A stretch of 64,000 bases of DNA from Amblyomma americanum (lineage: Eukaryota; Arthropoda; Arachnida; Ixodida; Ixodidae), in contig NC_135505.1 of assembly GCF_052857255.1 (NCBI RefSeq), forward strand, positions 58,089,368 through 58,153,367, in the 5' to 3' direction. A program made the position numbers and the translations under genes. Of this stretch, positions 10,047 to 20,060 are shown piece by piece. The notes under the pieces are model-generated. The model saw only the letters and a list, made by a program, of their open reading frames with translations. It made no database searches and was not told where the DNA came from. The number at the start of each line of letters is the position of its first letter. Position 1 is the first letter of the stretch.

Positions 10047-11743
10047 TAGATGTATACCTGCGACTGTTCAGTACCGAATGTGCTCGCCTGCCATCCTGCC
10101 CCACCTCTTTCTTTCCACTGACCCCATCCCACCCAGTCCCCGATGCGGACTACCTCGTCACGACCAATCTTGACCTCCTGCTGACCCGTAATGTTGTCCT
10201 ACCTCATACTATCGCCACCGCCAATGTCAACGCCCTCTCTCTGCCTTTCCCCAATTTCGGCATCTTGTCCCAAGTGCTCCCGTCGGCTTTCCTGGCTACG
10301 CTGTCCCCTCTAGTTCCTTGCCACGTCGCTGAGTTGAACACCACCCCTGTTCATGGCACCGCCGCCCCGCGCCAGCAGTCTATACGGTCGACAGACGCCA
10401 TCACGACCACGATGGCCACCGACCTCCGTCCCAACCAAACTGCCCAGCTTCGTGCCCTCTTCAAATTTTTTCGGATATTTTTGATGTGAACTACACCGCG
10501 CTGGGCCAAACTCTCGCCGTCAGGCACTGTATTGACACTGACGATACCGGGTCTCCCACGCCGAGGGTCAGATTTTCAATGTGGAAGTTACTAACATGCT
10601 CGCGAAAAACATTATCGAACCCTCACACAGTCCCTGGGCCTCACCCGTCGTACTTGTATAGAAAAAGAGTGGCGTCTAGTGTTCTTGCATTGATTATCGC
10701 CACTTGAATAAAATCACTAAATAGGACGTGTACCCCTGCTGCGCATCGATGACGCACTTTTCAGCCTTCGTGGTCCTAAAATCTTCTGAAAGATAGATAT
10801 ACCTACTTTCCGGCTACTGGCAAAATTTGTAGATGACAAGGACCGTGAGAAGACCGCCATTGTGACCCCTGATGAACATTATCAATTTAAAGCCATGCCT
10901 TACTAATTATGCAACGCGCCAACCATCTTCGAAAGCATGATGGATGTCCTTTTGCAAGACTTTAGGTGGGCCACTTGCGTGTGCTTTCTCAATGACGTCA
11001 TTGTCTTTTCGCCCACCGTTTCCTCTCACACCGCTGACCTTTCATAGAACCTTTCCTCTTTCGTCATGCCGGCTCAACTCGCCTAAGTGCCGTTTCGCGC
11101 GCCGTCAGCTCACCATCTTTGGTCATGTCGACAACGCGGGGGTGCACCCTGAGCCTGATAAGATCCGAGCCATCAAATACCTTTCCCAGCCACGTTCTTG
11201 TAACGACGTGCGAAGCTTCTTAGGACTTTACTCCGACTTTCGCCGCTTCGTTCAAGGCTTCAACGGCTTCGGCAGCCCCTCACCGACCTCCTGAAAAATA
11301 ACGCCACCTTCATCTGGAAACCCGACCAAGCACACATGTTTTCCAACTTGATATTGAAGCTTGATATTGAAGCTTACCACCACGCCAGTTCTGGCACACT
11401 TCAATGTGACCGCTCCCACTGAAGACCGCACTGGCGTCAGTGGCTACGGCATCAGCGCTATCCCTTCTCAGAGAAAATCCGGACTGTACCGTGTCATCGT
11501 CTACGCCTGCAGCCTCCTCTCTGCTTCGGAACGGAATTACTCAATTACCGAACGTTAGTGCTTAGCCCTTGTCTTGAGTGTTGGGAAATTCCGCCCATTT
11601 TTATACGGCCGCCCTTTACAGTTGTCACTGACCACCATGCATTGTGCTGGCTCTCTTTCCTGAAGGACCCCACATTTTTGCTTGGTCGTTGGGCATTGAG
11701 CCTTTAGCAGTACCATTACTCTGTACTCTACAAGTCGGGTCAC
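10047..11743 (+). pseudogene. RT and RNase H remnant of the outer Ty3/gypsy element
   Basis: The reading continues the interrupted host element. A linker at 10047-10470 leads into the RT. MLAKNIIEPSHSPWASPVVL is readable from 10597, and DKDREKTAIVTPDEHYQFKA from 10837, before a premature TAA at 10904. The catalytic box at 10984-10995 is FLND, so the first essential Asp is lost. The RT connection (QLTIFGHV..., 11100-11290) keeps the RSFLGLYSDFRRFVQGF pattern. RNase H follows at 11400-11740 with [14 protein letters not shown] and a stop at 11556. Several frames are needed to follow it, so it is a pseudogene. Confidence 0.8.
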
Positions 11744-13080
11744 TTACACGCCGATGCAGACTGCCATTCTCGTCTCCTCCTTGGCCCCTGTGACAATCCT
11801 GGCACTGACAGCGAAGACGTTTTGTGCTCTCTCTCTGCCCTCGCTAACATGGCCGAAGATCAGCGCTACGACGCCGAGCTGTGCTGAATTATCGAGAGCC
11901 TCCACATCGCACCACGTGACAATCCGCATTGCCGCTTTGTGCTCCGTGATGGAGGTCTCTACCGCCTGAGCCTTAACCATACTAGCCCAGACCTCCTCTT
12001 CATTGTGCCCAAGCACCTTCGCACTCCTGTCTACCAAGAGCTGCGTGCTCCCACCATTGCTGGTCACTGGGGTGTTTTACGTAATTACGTCCGCGTACGT
12101 TGTCGGTTCTTTTGCCCCGCCTCTACTGCTGTGTACGCCGCTGTGTCGCAGCCTGCGACGAGTGCGAGCGCCCGAAACGCCCCACCGCTCTGTCATCCGG
12201 TCTGCTTCAGCCCATTGTCGTCCCACGCGAACCATTCCATAGCGCCGGCTTAGACCTTTTGGGACCATTTCCCCAATCCACGTCGAGAAACAGATGGGTA
12301 GCTGTTACTACAGACTACGCGATCACGCGGGCGCTCCCCACCAGAACTGCAACTGATGTTGTCGGCTTTCTTTTGACCTGCCTCATCCTACATCATGGCG
12401 CTCCCCGCCAACTTCTAACCTACCGAGACCGATGATTTCTTTTCAGAGTTGTCGCCGACGTTATTCGGTCGTTCTGTACAAACTATAAGCTCACCGCCGA
12501 CTACCACCCGCAGATAAACGGCATCACAGAACGCCTCAATCGCACTCTCACCGATATGTTGGCTATATACTTTTCTTCGGACCATCGCGATTGGGATATC
12601 GATTTCCCCTATGTGACTTTCGCCTACAACACCTCTCGTCATGACAATGCCGGTTACTCCGCTGTTTATATTTTCTACAGCCGCGAGCCCCTGCTGCCTC
12701 TCGAAACGCTGCTTCCAACTTCTGCTCCGCCATCTGCATACGCCCACGACCCCATTGCTCGCACTGACCGCGCCCGCTAACTCGCACGCTCCCGGTTACT
12801 CGCTTCCCGGACCTCTTAGCTAGAATCCTACAATCGTCTTCACCGTATGACCTCCTCCCTGCTTTGGTCGCCATCAGGCCGCGGGGGGGGGGGGGAGGAG
12901 TAAGGGGGGGGGGGCTCTCTGAAAAACTTCTATACCGCTATGTCGGCCCGTACCGTGTCCTGCGCCAAGTGACCTAAGAGATCGCTCCGGCCTTCCCCGG
13001 TGTCACGTCCTCTCAGCATCAGACTGATATTGTGCACGTTTCTCTACTCAAACATTACGTGTCGTAGTCTCCTTCACTGC
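11744..13080 (+). pseudogene. Integrase remnant of the outer Ty3/gypsy element
   Basis: The part upstream of the integrase (11750-12060) ends IAGHWGVLRNYVRVRCRF, the His-containing side of the zinc-binding domain. VAACDECERPKRP at 12130-12175 holds its C-x2-C pair. The core reads EPFHSAGLDLLGPFP, then VAVTTDYAITRALPT (first Asp) and GAPRQLLTYRDR, where the usual T-D-R-G has a Tyr in the Asp position. NGITERLNRTL at 12520-12550 holds the Glu. The GPY/F tail (YVGPYRVLRQVT) is at 12935-12972, after two poly-G runs (12883-12895, 12904-12914) that have disrupted the frame. As expected for a canonical element, integrase lies downstream of RNase H. Confidence 0.8.
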
Positions 13081-13120
13081 CCTGGTGTAAAACAAGACGG
13101 TGCCTTTTCGACCGGGGGGC

Positions 13121-13247
13121 TGTGCAGCGGATCATCTCTGTAAAGACGACAGAAAGGAAGTGCGCCCTATCCGCTCGATGTTCCCTGTGATATGTGCCTT
13201 GTGCTCCGGTCGTCCTTGCGCCTGCCTAGACTTCGGGCCAGGTAACA
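13121..13247 (+). repeat. Right LTR of the outer Ty3/gypsy element (127 bp)
   Basis: A GGGGGGC purine-rich tract (13113-13120) precedes TGTGCAGCGG at 13121. The LTR ends at TAACA (13247). Its last 79 bp pair with 1739-1817. The LTR is short for Ty3/gypsy, and its left boundary is inferred from the TG and the polypurine tract. Confidence 0.65.
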
Positions 13248-14310
13248 ATATTGTTTTAAGGATCACACCAGCTGAGGCGCCAAGCCGTCCCGTTTCTGAT
13301 GTCTTCACAAAAGCGACGTCTGTAGTGCAGAAACAGGCTGACATTTAAAGCAGCATATGTGAGTTGCTATAAGGAAATATAAAGTTAGTCTAAAGCTCGA
13401 TGTCTCACTGCATGCTTTCTGTGGACCACCTAGGTGGCAACGTCAAGATTAAAGATTGTCAGACAATAATTGATGTACATTGTGTGGATTTCAAAAGTAG
13501 GAATTGTATTCGCTCTCAAGCGCTGTTAATGAGAAAAGAAATATAATGTCAAGCACGCAAAATTTCGATTGTGTCAAACGCATAAGAGAGTTCAGCGCCT
13601 TGACATTAAGGAGCGAACATGAACACTGTGAATGTTAACAGAACCGAACACAATAGAAAATTCATAAAAGGTATGAATAAAAACGAGAAAAGAAGAAAAA
13701 TGAGCTCATTTACAGTATGCACAGCCAAAGCAAAAAATAAAGATATTGAACAACTCACTCACAAAAGAGTAAGATCTCTATGATTGACTAATCTCATTCT
13801 ATTAAAATAATGTTTCATAAGGATGCCGCTGTCCTCAAATAATGATGTAAACAACACAACTGCTCGCTTTTCCAGTGCACACATCGGCCATAGGCCTAAC
13901 AGCTTTTGTATAATTAAGGGTCGTTTGTCAAGAGTGCTCAAGTTTCTCTTCAATCGCGACCTGAAGTTGTCATGCACTCAGAAATGCAAGAATAGGTAAG
14001 CTATATACTCATTTTCTTGGCAACATGCATACCGTGGGATGTCTGCGCGGTCAGTTCTGTGAAGAAAGTGCTTCGTGTAAGCCGTTCCTAGACACAAGCG
14101 TTGAAGGAGCGTTTCTAGAATTTTGCTGATAGATAACGAAATATCAAACCAGAGCAACGAATCGATGAAATATAGATCAGTACTTCTATGGTTTTGCTCA
14201 AACCCCATTTTTGTTCATTTTATTAAGCATAGTATTCAAGAAATGGCGCAATGCGCCGCTCGATAACGGAGGTCACTCCTGGAAAACTATAGTATACTTA
14301 GTTTTGGTGG
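13248..14310. other. Non-coding sequence
   Basis: Sequence after the outer LTR. I see no gene, RNA or repeat that I can support. Confidence 0.5.
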
Positions 14311-14320
14311 CCTTGGAAAA

Positions 14321-14640
14321 TTAATCAAGTACTTCGCAGTCGAGTCTAGCTTTCCATGGTAAGGAATTAGCGCTGACAAGAGACTTCAGTGCGGATTGGG
14401 AGTCGGCAAAGATTGCCCACATGCGCGCGTCTCGCACCGATGAGGCGAACTGGAACGCAAAATAAATGGAGTAAATTTCAGCAGCCGTTGATTCTTTCGC
14501 TTGAGTCAATTCACATGCCGGGCGCTCATTAAGGTGCGAAAGCATAAATGCTTGCCCTGGTGACTTTTCAAAACTTAACCATCAGCATATACATGAATGT
14601 AACCGGTACACCGTGTTTGTATCTCGTAAAGTACTAACTG
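14321..14640 (-). pseudogene. RNase H domain fragment of an I/Jockey-type LINE
   Basis: Read on the minus strand, YIHVYADG (about 14600-14577) is followed, after a frameshift or stop, by SPGQAFMLSHLNERPACEL, then ESTAAEIYSIYFAFQFAS and WAIFADSQSALKSLVS. These are the three blocks of a retrotransposon RNase H: Asp in YADG, Glu in AAEI and Asp in ADSQ. The fragment ends at 14321 without the last Asp/His block. It belongs to the same broad LINE type as 52040-56577 (minus strand), but not to the same insertion. Confidence 0.7.
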
Positions 14641-14779
14641 CTTAGCAGCGAATATCATCTATTCACGCTTCCTAGTTATCCCTTCGGCAGACAACTTTAT
14701 TGTAGGGGTAAATAAAGGCCATGGGAGATTTTGAGTCTCTCATTTCTAAAATTTAGAACCTTGATGAAGGCAATGAATT

Positions 14780-15830
14780 TACATGATTTTTTTTGGTTCA
14801 TAGTGAAAGGAGAACAAAATGAAGAAGGTGTTATTCTCGCTCACGATGAGAATACGCAAGCTTATTTTTAATTTTTTTGAGCTTTTCACGAAACCTCAGT
14901 GCGCTGGAGGGCATATTCGCCTAAATTTCATATTTATTAACACGGATCTCTCTAACACCTGGTTCCGCGCGTACAACTTGGCGTCTCTTCGCTGTTGTAA
15001 CTGTGTTGCACACATCTATGGCCCTGAAGGAACTACTTCCTGTGTCAAACTGTGGCCAGAAATCAAATTAAAAATAATCTGTTTCTAAAGTGATATATAT
15101 GGCGATGCAGACTACTGCGAGTTGGAGTGGATGCATGTTCGGAAAATGGACCACGAATGAGACAAAAGCAAGCCTCTTGTGCGGGAGCTTGTCCTTTCTC
15201 CTTGTATTTTTCGCGATGTGTTTGCCAAACATGAAGTGATAGATATGGTCCACAGGGAAACATTTCTCATGCCGTATTTCTGATTTGTGTTACCTTCTGT
15301 GATGATATTAAATTTTCCCACGGTTGTTGAGCCGTAACAGACACTCACAATCACGCCACTTTGTTCATAAATCTTCAGCTCAAAATCTTTCTAACAACCT
15401 GGCCTTAAATTGCGAGGAAACGTGAAGTTATAAATTCTTAATTATGAAGCGCTGCGCTTGAGACTACAAAAACCACACAACTTTGAAACTAAAATGGGTT
15501 TATTTACGCATAAATTGAAAAAAAGAATTATTTTTACTAAAAGAAACTAGCGACAGAAAGAAAATGGAAGCTGCTCTCAATCCTACAAATGAAGGCAGTG
15601 GTGAGACTTCTTGCGAGAGTTTGCGCGAAGTTTCGCTGAGAGGTGGGGATAAGTTGCGCTAGTATCGCTCGCCGCCCCCAAAGCCTTGTGATGTTACGGG
15701 ATGTTTGGAATGCTAAATAGGCGCTTTGGGGTGTCTAAAAATGCACACCGCTATTAGTAACAATTCCGAATAAAGCGTCAATGTGTTAGGAAATTATTTT
15801 AACAGCGAAGTTCTTTCTCGGCTCTATCTG
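14780..15830. other. Non-coding sequence
   Basis: I recognise no gene or element here. Short frames on both strands lack any family signature. Confidence 0.45.
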
Positions 15831-15903
15831 TGTTGACCGGCGATGACTGGGAGGGTGGCGTAAACACATCCTGGTTTATGGACATCTTGATCTCGGGTCT
15901 GAA

Positions 15904-17660
15904 GTGCGTCTTCGTGCTGCTGATCCACTGCCTTCCCCTGCGTCTTCTGGCCTGTGGTCAATTCCTGGTGAGGCGCTTCCGCCAGTGGGGGATTTGGCCA
16001 GGTCGTCCCCCTTTCGATGTCGGTTTGATGTGTCTAGGCTGACGGCCATGGCTATGTCTTCACCGGGCACAGGCCCGATAATCTGGTGCGCCAGTTTTCC
16101 GGCTCAGAACATGCCACTAAAGTCTCTCTGTCAAAACGGGATCAAGATTATTTTTGTGGGGCTGGTCCCAGTTGGCGATGGTGTAATCAAACTTACAAAA
16201 TCTCGTATGATCAAGCAGCAGCTGAAGGCTGCGTCCAGCTAATACCTCGAGATTTTCAATACGCGGCAATTTGACAAAAAAAAGAATTGTGTGCAAATCA
16301 ACTGACTTGGATTGCGTTGCGAACTTGCTGAAGTGCACATCTTTCGTCCCACTCCCATTCAAAGCGTTTATTCTTGAGCAACTTGCCTGCGCGAAAGGCA
16401 CAATTCGTGGTGTAGATTCCTCCATAACACCAGGAGAAATTCTTGGACATCCATGATGCGGTTGTGGCAATCTATCTGTTTACCGCTCTTACAGACTTCT
16501 GCGGGTCCTCTTGCCCATGAGAAATAAAACTTTAGCCTGTAGTATACCGTGCTGATTTATTGCAGCATCGACCATTACAGTGTAGAAATTGCTAGCTGTT
16601 TTTTCACACTGGCAAATCTAGCAATTCTGCAACGCGCTGCAGCGTTTGCGGCGGTGATCATGCATCAGACGTTTGCACTTCTGCGTCGTTTAGCTGCGGC
16701 CTTGGCCAGTCTAGTCAGACAGCTGACAATCCCACCTGCCCCAAGCTTGCCGATGAACAGAGTGTCTTGGACGATATTCAGCGTGACAGATGCTTGCACG
16801 CGGATGCTTACGCTTTTCTTGAGAGAAGACAGAACTCGTACGTAAACATTCTCCGCTCGACCGCTACTTATGTGGAGGCAAGCTTAACAAAGTCAGTTGT
16901 GGCTTCGGTAGGGAAGGCTCTTGCTCCTGTACGGGACCACATGATCAGTACGTTTAGCGATGCGTTGTCACAAGTCATTTCCACGCAGGCTGCTTCATCG
17001 GCTTTAGGCACCGTAACCTCGTCTACCTGTCATACGTCCCATGGAACAGGAGATAATATTCAACCGACCTCCTCTTCTACCCCCACGCCTGTGGGTGTAA
17101 ACGATTCGCACCCAGTTTCCCTTTCTAACGCTTGTAAGTCAGATATTGAAATGACATCTCCTTCTAAGGAGCTTCGTGCTTCGTATTCTACTTCTCGCCA
17201 TCCGCCTTTAAACACTAAAAGCTGTTCGCCTGGCACTGCAAAGAAATCAGACGTGACACACAGAGCTGTTGATGCCTCTTTTTAAAGCATTAATCATGGC
17301 GCGAATATATGTACCCCAATGAAACTGTCGCTCTATCTCGTCTTCTTTACACGAATTACAGCAGCTTATTTTAAAACTTACATCATACATTATTTTATTA
17401 CAAGAATCGTGGCTGTCTCCTAATCGTTTAATGACAATTAAAAATTAGTGTGTTTTTAGAGCTGATCGCCCAAGCGCTATTCATGGGGTCTTATCAACAT
17501 TAATTTTAATGAATCTGTTTCATCACGCTGAAGTGTCTCATAAATTTATGCGACCTTAGTGTGAGTTACTTGCAGTTGAAATGCTTGTCCCGCAGTGTGT
17601 CCCTGTTACGGTGGCAAGAGGGAGACAATACATTCTTTATACTACCTCAAGACGAGCCAT
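15904..17660 (+). pseudogene. I/Jockey-type LINE fragment: ORF1 and start of the endonuclease
   Basis: ORF1 is an RNA-binding Gag-like protein of LINEs. A degenerate N-terminal part (16270-16455) contains CAKGTIRGVD. A CCHC knuckle follows at about 16629-16680 (TRCSVCGGDHASDVCTS), then a long open frame 16767-17285. The stretch EQSVLDDIQRDRCLHADAYAF matches the minus-strand LINE at 56.1 kb (EQSLLELIEQNRCSRADAYAL), so both belong to one family. From about 17310 the AP-endonuclease start of ORF2 is readable in another frame (WNCRSI, LQESWLSPNR, FRADRPSAIHG, then CELLAVEMLVPQCVPVT). The RT and 3' end are absent, which is unusual because LINE copies normally lose the 5' end. Confidence 0.7.
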
Positions 17661-17934
17661 ATTCTCTGATCAATTCGAATTACGCCAGAAACTTTCTTTA
17701 TCAAGCTTGAAAAATCTTGATCTAGCTTGAAGCGTGCCTTGGCAACAAGATTTTAAAGATTTTTGGATATGCCTACGGCTTTTTGTCAGTTGCAAAAACC
17801 ACTCATAATGACAGAAAAATTGTTCCAGTCGGGCGAACCTTGCAAGTAGTTAAACTCAGGTGCCTAAGTTCATTTCACCCATGAGCATTCTAAAGATGGC
17901 AGCCAAAAGTTCCTAGACGTTTGAGTTTTTCTGA

Positions 17935-18640
17935 GTGGCGCACGCTTTGCTATATGTATCAGTGAAGGTATTAAAAAACATTTCAAATTTTAATTCGGCC
18001 CTTTATAAATTATTAAAAAGAGGTATCGCCAAGACATGCCTTCGTGCTGCTATAAACAAGTTCTGCTCACACAAGGTGATTGAAAGTGTACACCTTCAGG
18101 CAGCTCGCCTGGCGAAGGCAGCTTTCCCTAAAGATATCGTGATATCCATTGCTGAAGGCCTGTTAAAAACAATAAACGCAGGGAAACAGGCATCGACGAC
18201 TGCGCTACAAGCTTGTGAGCCAGCTAGATGCGTGGCACTGTTCTATATTCAGCAGCTGACTAACCGCCTAAATAGGTGGCGCAGAAAGGCAACGCCTGAG
18301 TTGCGCTTACTGCACCTGTTAAACTCCGCAAACTGAGCAAGGGTGTTAATGTTGCCCCCCAAAAGAAAAAAATCGCTTTGCCCAATAAAACATCAAATGC
18401 CGTATGTGGCTTACATGACCAATGTGGTCTGCAGAATCCCCTTGTCGTGCGGGAATTGCTATAACGGCCAAAATGGTAGTTGTATCAAAGTTCGGCTAAT
18501 GGAGCAAAGTCTGGCTGTCGTGGCACTATCAGGTTCGGAAAACTTAACTACACAAGGCAAGCGTTGTACGGATAAATGCGCTCCGATATACAATGAGACA
18601 TGGGTCATTTTTTTCAAATTCAGTTCAGAAGGAACGTAAA
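17935..18640 (+). pseudogene. Penelope-like element fragment: RT C-terminal part and GIY-YIG remnant
   Basis: The frame 17935-18336 contains IAKTCLRAAINKFCSHKV followed by HLQAARLAKAAFPKDIVIS and AEGLLKTI. I recognise this as the region just after the RT core in Penelope-like elements. The next frame (18343-18639) contains VVCRIPLSCGNCYNGQNGS followed by RLMEQ, which aligns with the GIY-YIG endonuclease start of those elements (usual pattern V-Y-x-I/V-P-L-x-C-x-x-x-Y-I-G-x-T). The central Y-I-G is altered to Y-N-G. GIY-YIG normally nicks target DNA. The RT core is missing, and the two parts are in separate frames. Assignment is by motif recognition only. Confidence 0.6.
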
Positions 18641-18699
18641 ATACCGGAAGCTTTCCTCATTTACATTGGACGACCGTCGTGACAAAGTAACACTTATCA

Positions 18700-19510
18700 T
18701 TGTCATCGAAAGGATTACAATTATAGAACAGGAAGGTACCGTTAAACTTGAGCTATAAGATGCGATCCTTTGTACATGTTCTGCCTATACAATAATCGTG
18801 TCTTCCTGGAATAAAACCAGTTGATCTTAGCGTTCGTGGTGTCCGTCTGTAGTGCTTCTCATTAGCGGTAGTTACCGTGTATGCCTTGACTTTTGAGTTG
18901 TTAAGCTGTTTCTCGTTGGACTGTTTTCCTTGTGAATCCTCTCACAATGTGTTTAGTTTATGTTCTTTTTATTCTTACCAAATCCGGCCAGTAGCTGTGA
19001 CGTCCTAGTTAAGTATAAGTAATTGATGCTTATAACAAAATGCGAGAGCATTACACTTCTTTAGCTTTTTGTCTTGCGTGCCCTTGAGGTGGTCGCCAAA
19101 TAAAAGTTCTGAGACGGCATTCGCACTCATAGCGACGCACCACACTGTTCCTTTTCTATTGTACTGAATATTTTCCTGTCCACCAAATCACAAAGTGCTA
19201 CTGATCGAAGACCAGCTAATTTCGTTACTCTGCCCTCTACCTTCCAGAGTTCTGTGATGCCTTGTTTCCCTAACATCCGCAAGGTTATAGGGCGAAAAAT
19301 GATTTATAGCTGGCAAATGGAAAAAAAATGGCAATGGTTTTTTCATCGTTCCTACAATGCCACGCATACGGCTATTTTGTTTGCAGAAATGCTCTTCTCA
19401 ATGCAAAGCACTTGTTTATCAAGCATTGCACACACAATCTCAAAATACACAGGAAGCCTAACATCTGAGAAATATCTTAGACGTAGAACATGACATAAAA
19501 TACTTGTTTA
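18700..19510. other. Non-coding sequence
   Basis: I see no supported feature in this interval. Confidence 0.45.
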
Positions 19511-19536
19511 GATTTATCTTACGAAAACGTTTGGTT

Positions 19537-19763
19537 TATAGGGGTTCAACGTCCCAAAGGAACTCAGGCTATGAGAGACGCCTTAGGGAAGGGCTCCGGA
19601 AATTTCGACCACTTGGGGTTCTTTAACGTTCACTGACATCGCATAGTGCACGGGCCTCCAGAATTTTGCCTCCAACGAAATTCGACCTCCGCGGCCGCGA
19701 TCGAACCCGCATCTTTCGGGCTGGAAGCCGAGCGCCATAACCACTCAGCCACCGCGGCGGCCA
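19537..19763 (-). mobile_element. tRNA-derived SINE (minus strand)
   Basis: On the minus strand the unit begins near 19763 with a tRNA-like head: an A-box region GTGGCTGAGTGGTTATGG and a B-box region GCGGGTTCGATCGC (about 19700). It continues into a body containing AAAGAACCCCAAGTGGTCG and ends near 19537 with CGTTGAACCCC. I recognise the whole unit as a very abundant tick SINE type. A possible target duplication is TTACGAAAACG (19519-19529) against TTACGGAAAAG (19764-19774), 9 of 11 identical. Confidence 0.75.
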
Positions 19764-19829
19764 TTACGGAAAAGTATTGAGGCGAAAGCCTTTATTGGCT
19801 CATACTCGCGGTGACCGTCGTGCTGTCGC

Positions 19830-20060
19830 GTCACCTCACCGTGCCCGTCCGTTACATCATAGGCCACGTGACCGTGTCCATCCGTTACATCATATGTCAC
19901 GTGACCGTGTCCGTCCGCTACATCCTAGGTCACATGACCGTGTCCGTATGCTACATCTTAGGTGACGTGATCATGTCCGTCTGTTACATTCTAGATCACG
20001 TGACCATGTCCGTCTGTTACACCCTAGGTCATCCTAGGTGACCTTGTCACGTGTCACGTG
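19830..20060. repeat. 33-bp tandem repeat (minisatellite) with CACGTG-type motifs
   Basis: The word G-T/C-TACA recurs at 19851, 19884, 19917, 19950, 19983 and 20016, exactly every 33 bp. Each unit carries a CACGTGAC-like word followed by CCGTGTCCGT or a variant. There are about six units plus a degenerate start. Since 33 bp is 11 codons, two plus-strand frames stay open across the array with an 11-residue period (such as VRYIIGHVTVS). No upstream gene supports real translation. Confidence 0.85.

Larger units (their letters stand above)
1739..13247 (+). mobile_element. Outer Ty3/gypsy LTR retrotransposon, decayed and interrupted
   Basis: This element has the usual Ty3/gypsy order gag-protease-RT-RNase H-integrase. 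Its left LTR remnant (1739-1817) matches the last 79 bp of the right LTR (13169-13247). All coding regions carry stops and frameshifts. It is split at 3388/3389, within the sequence just after the protease, by the inner element at 3389-10041, and its reading resumes at 10042. Removing the insertion and one copy of the CCCAG duplication restores continuity between the protease tail and the following linker. The copy is not autonomous: the RT catalytic box reads FLND instead of Y-x-D-D. I recognise the family as a common tick Ty3/gypsy type, which is recall rather than a search result. Confidence 0.85.
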
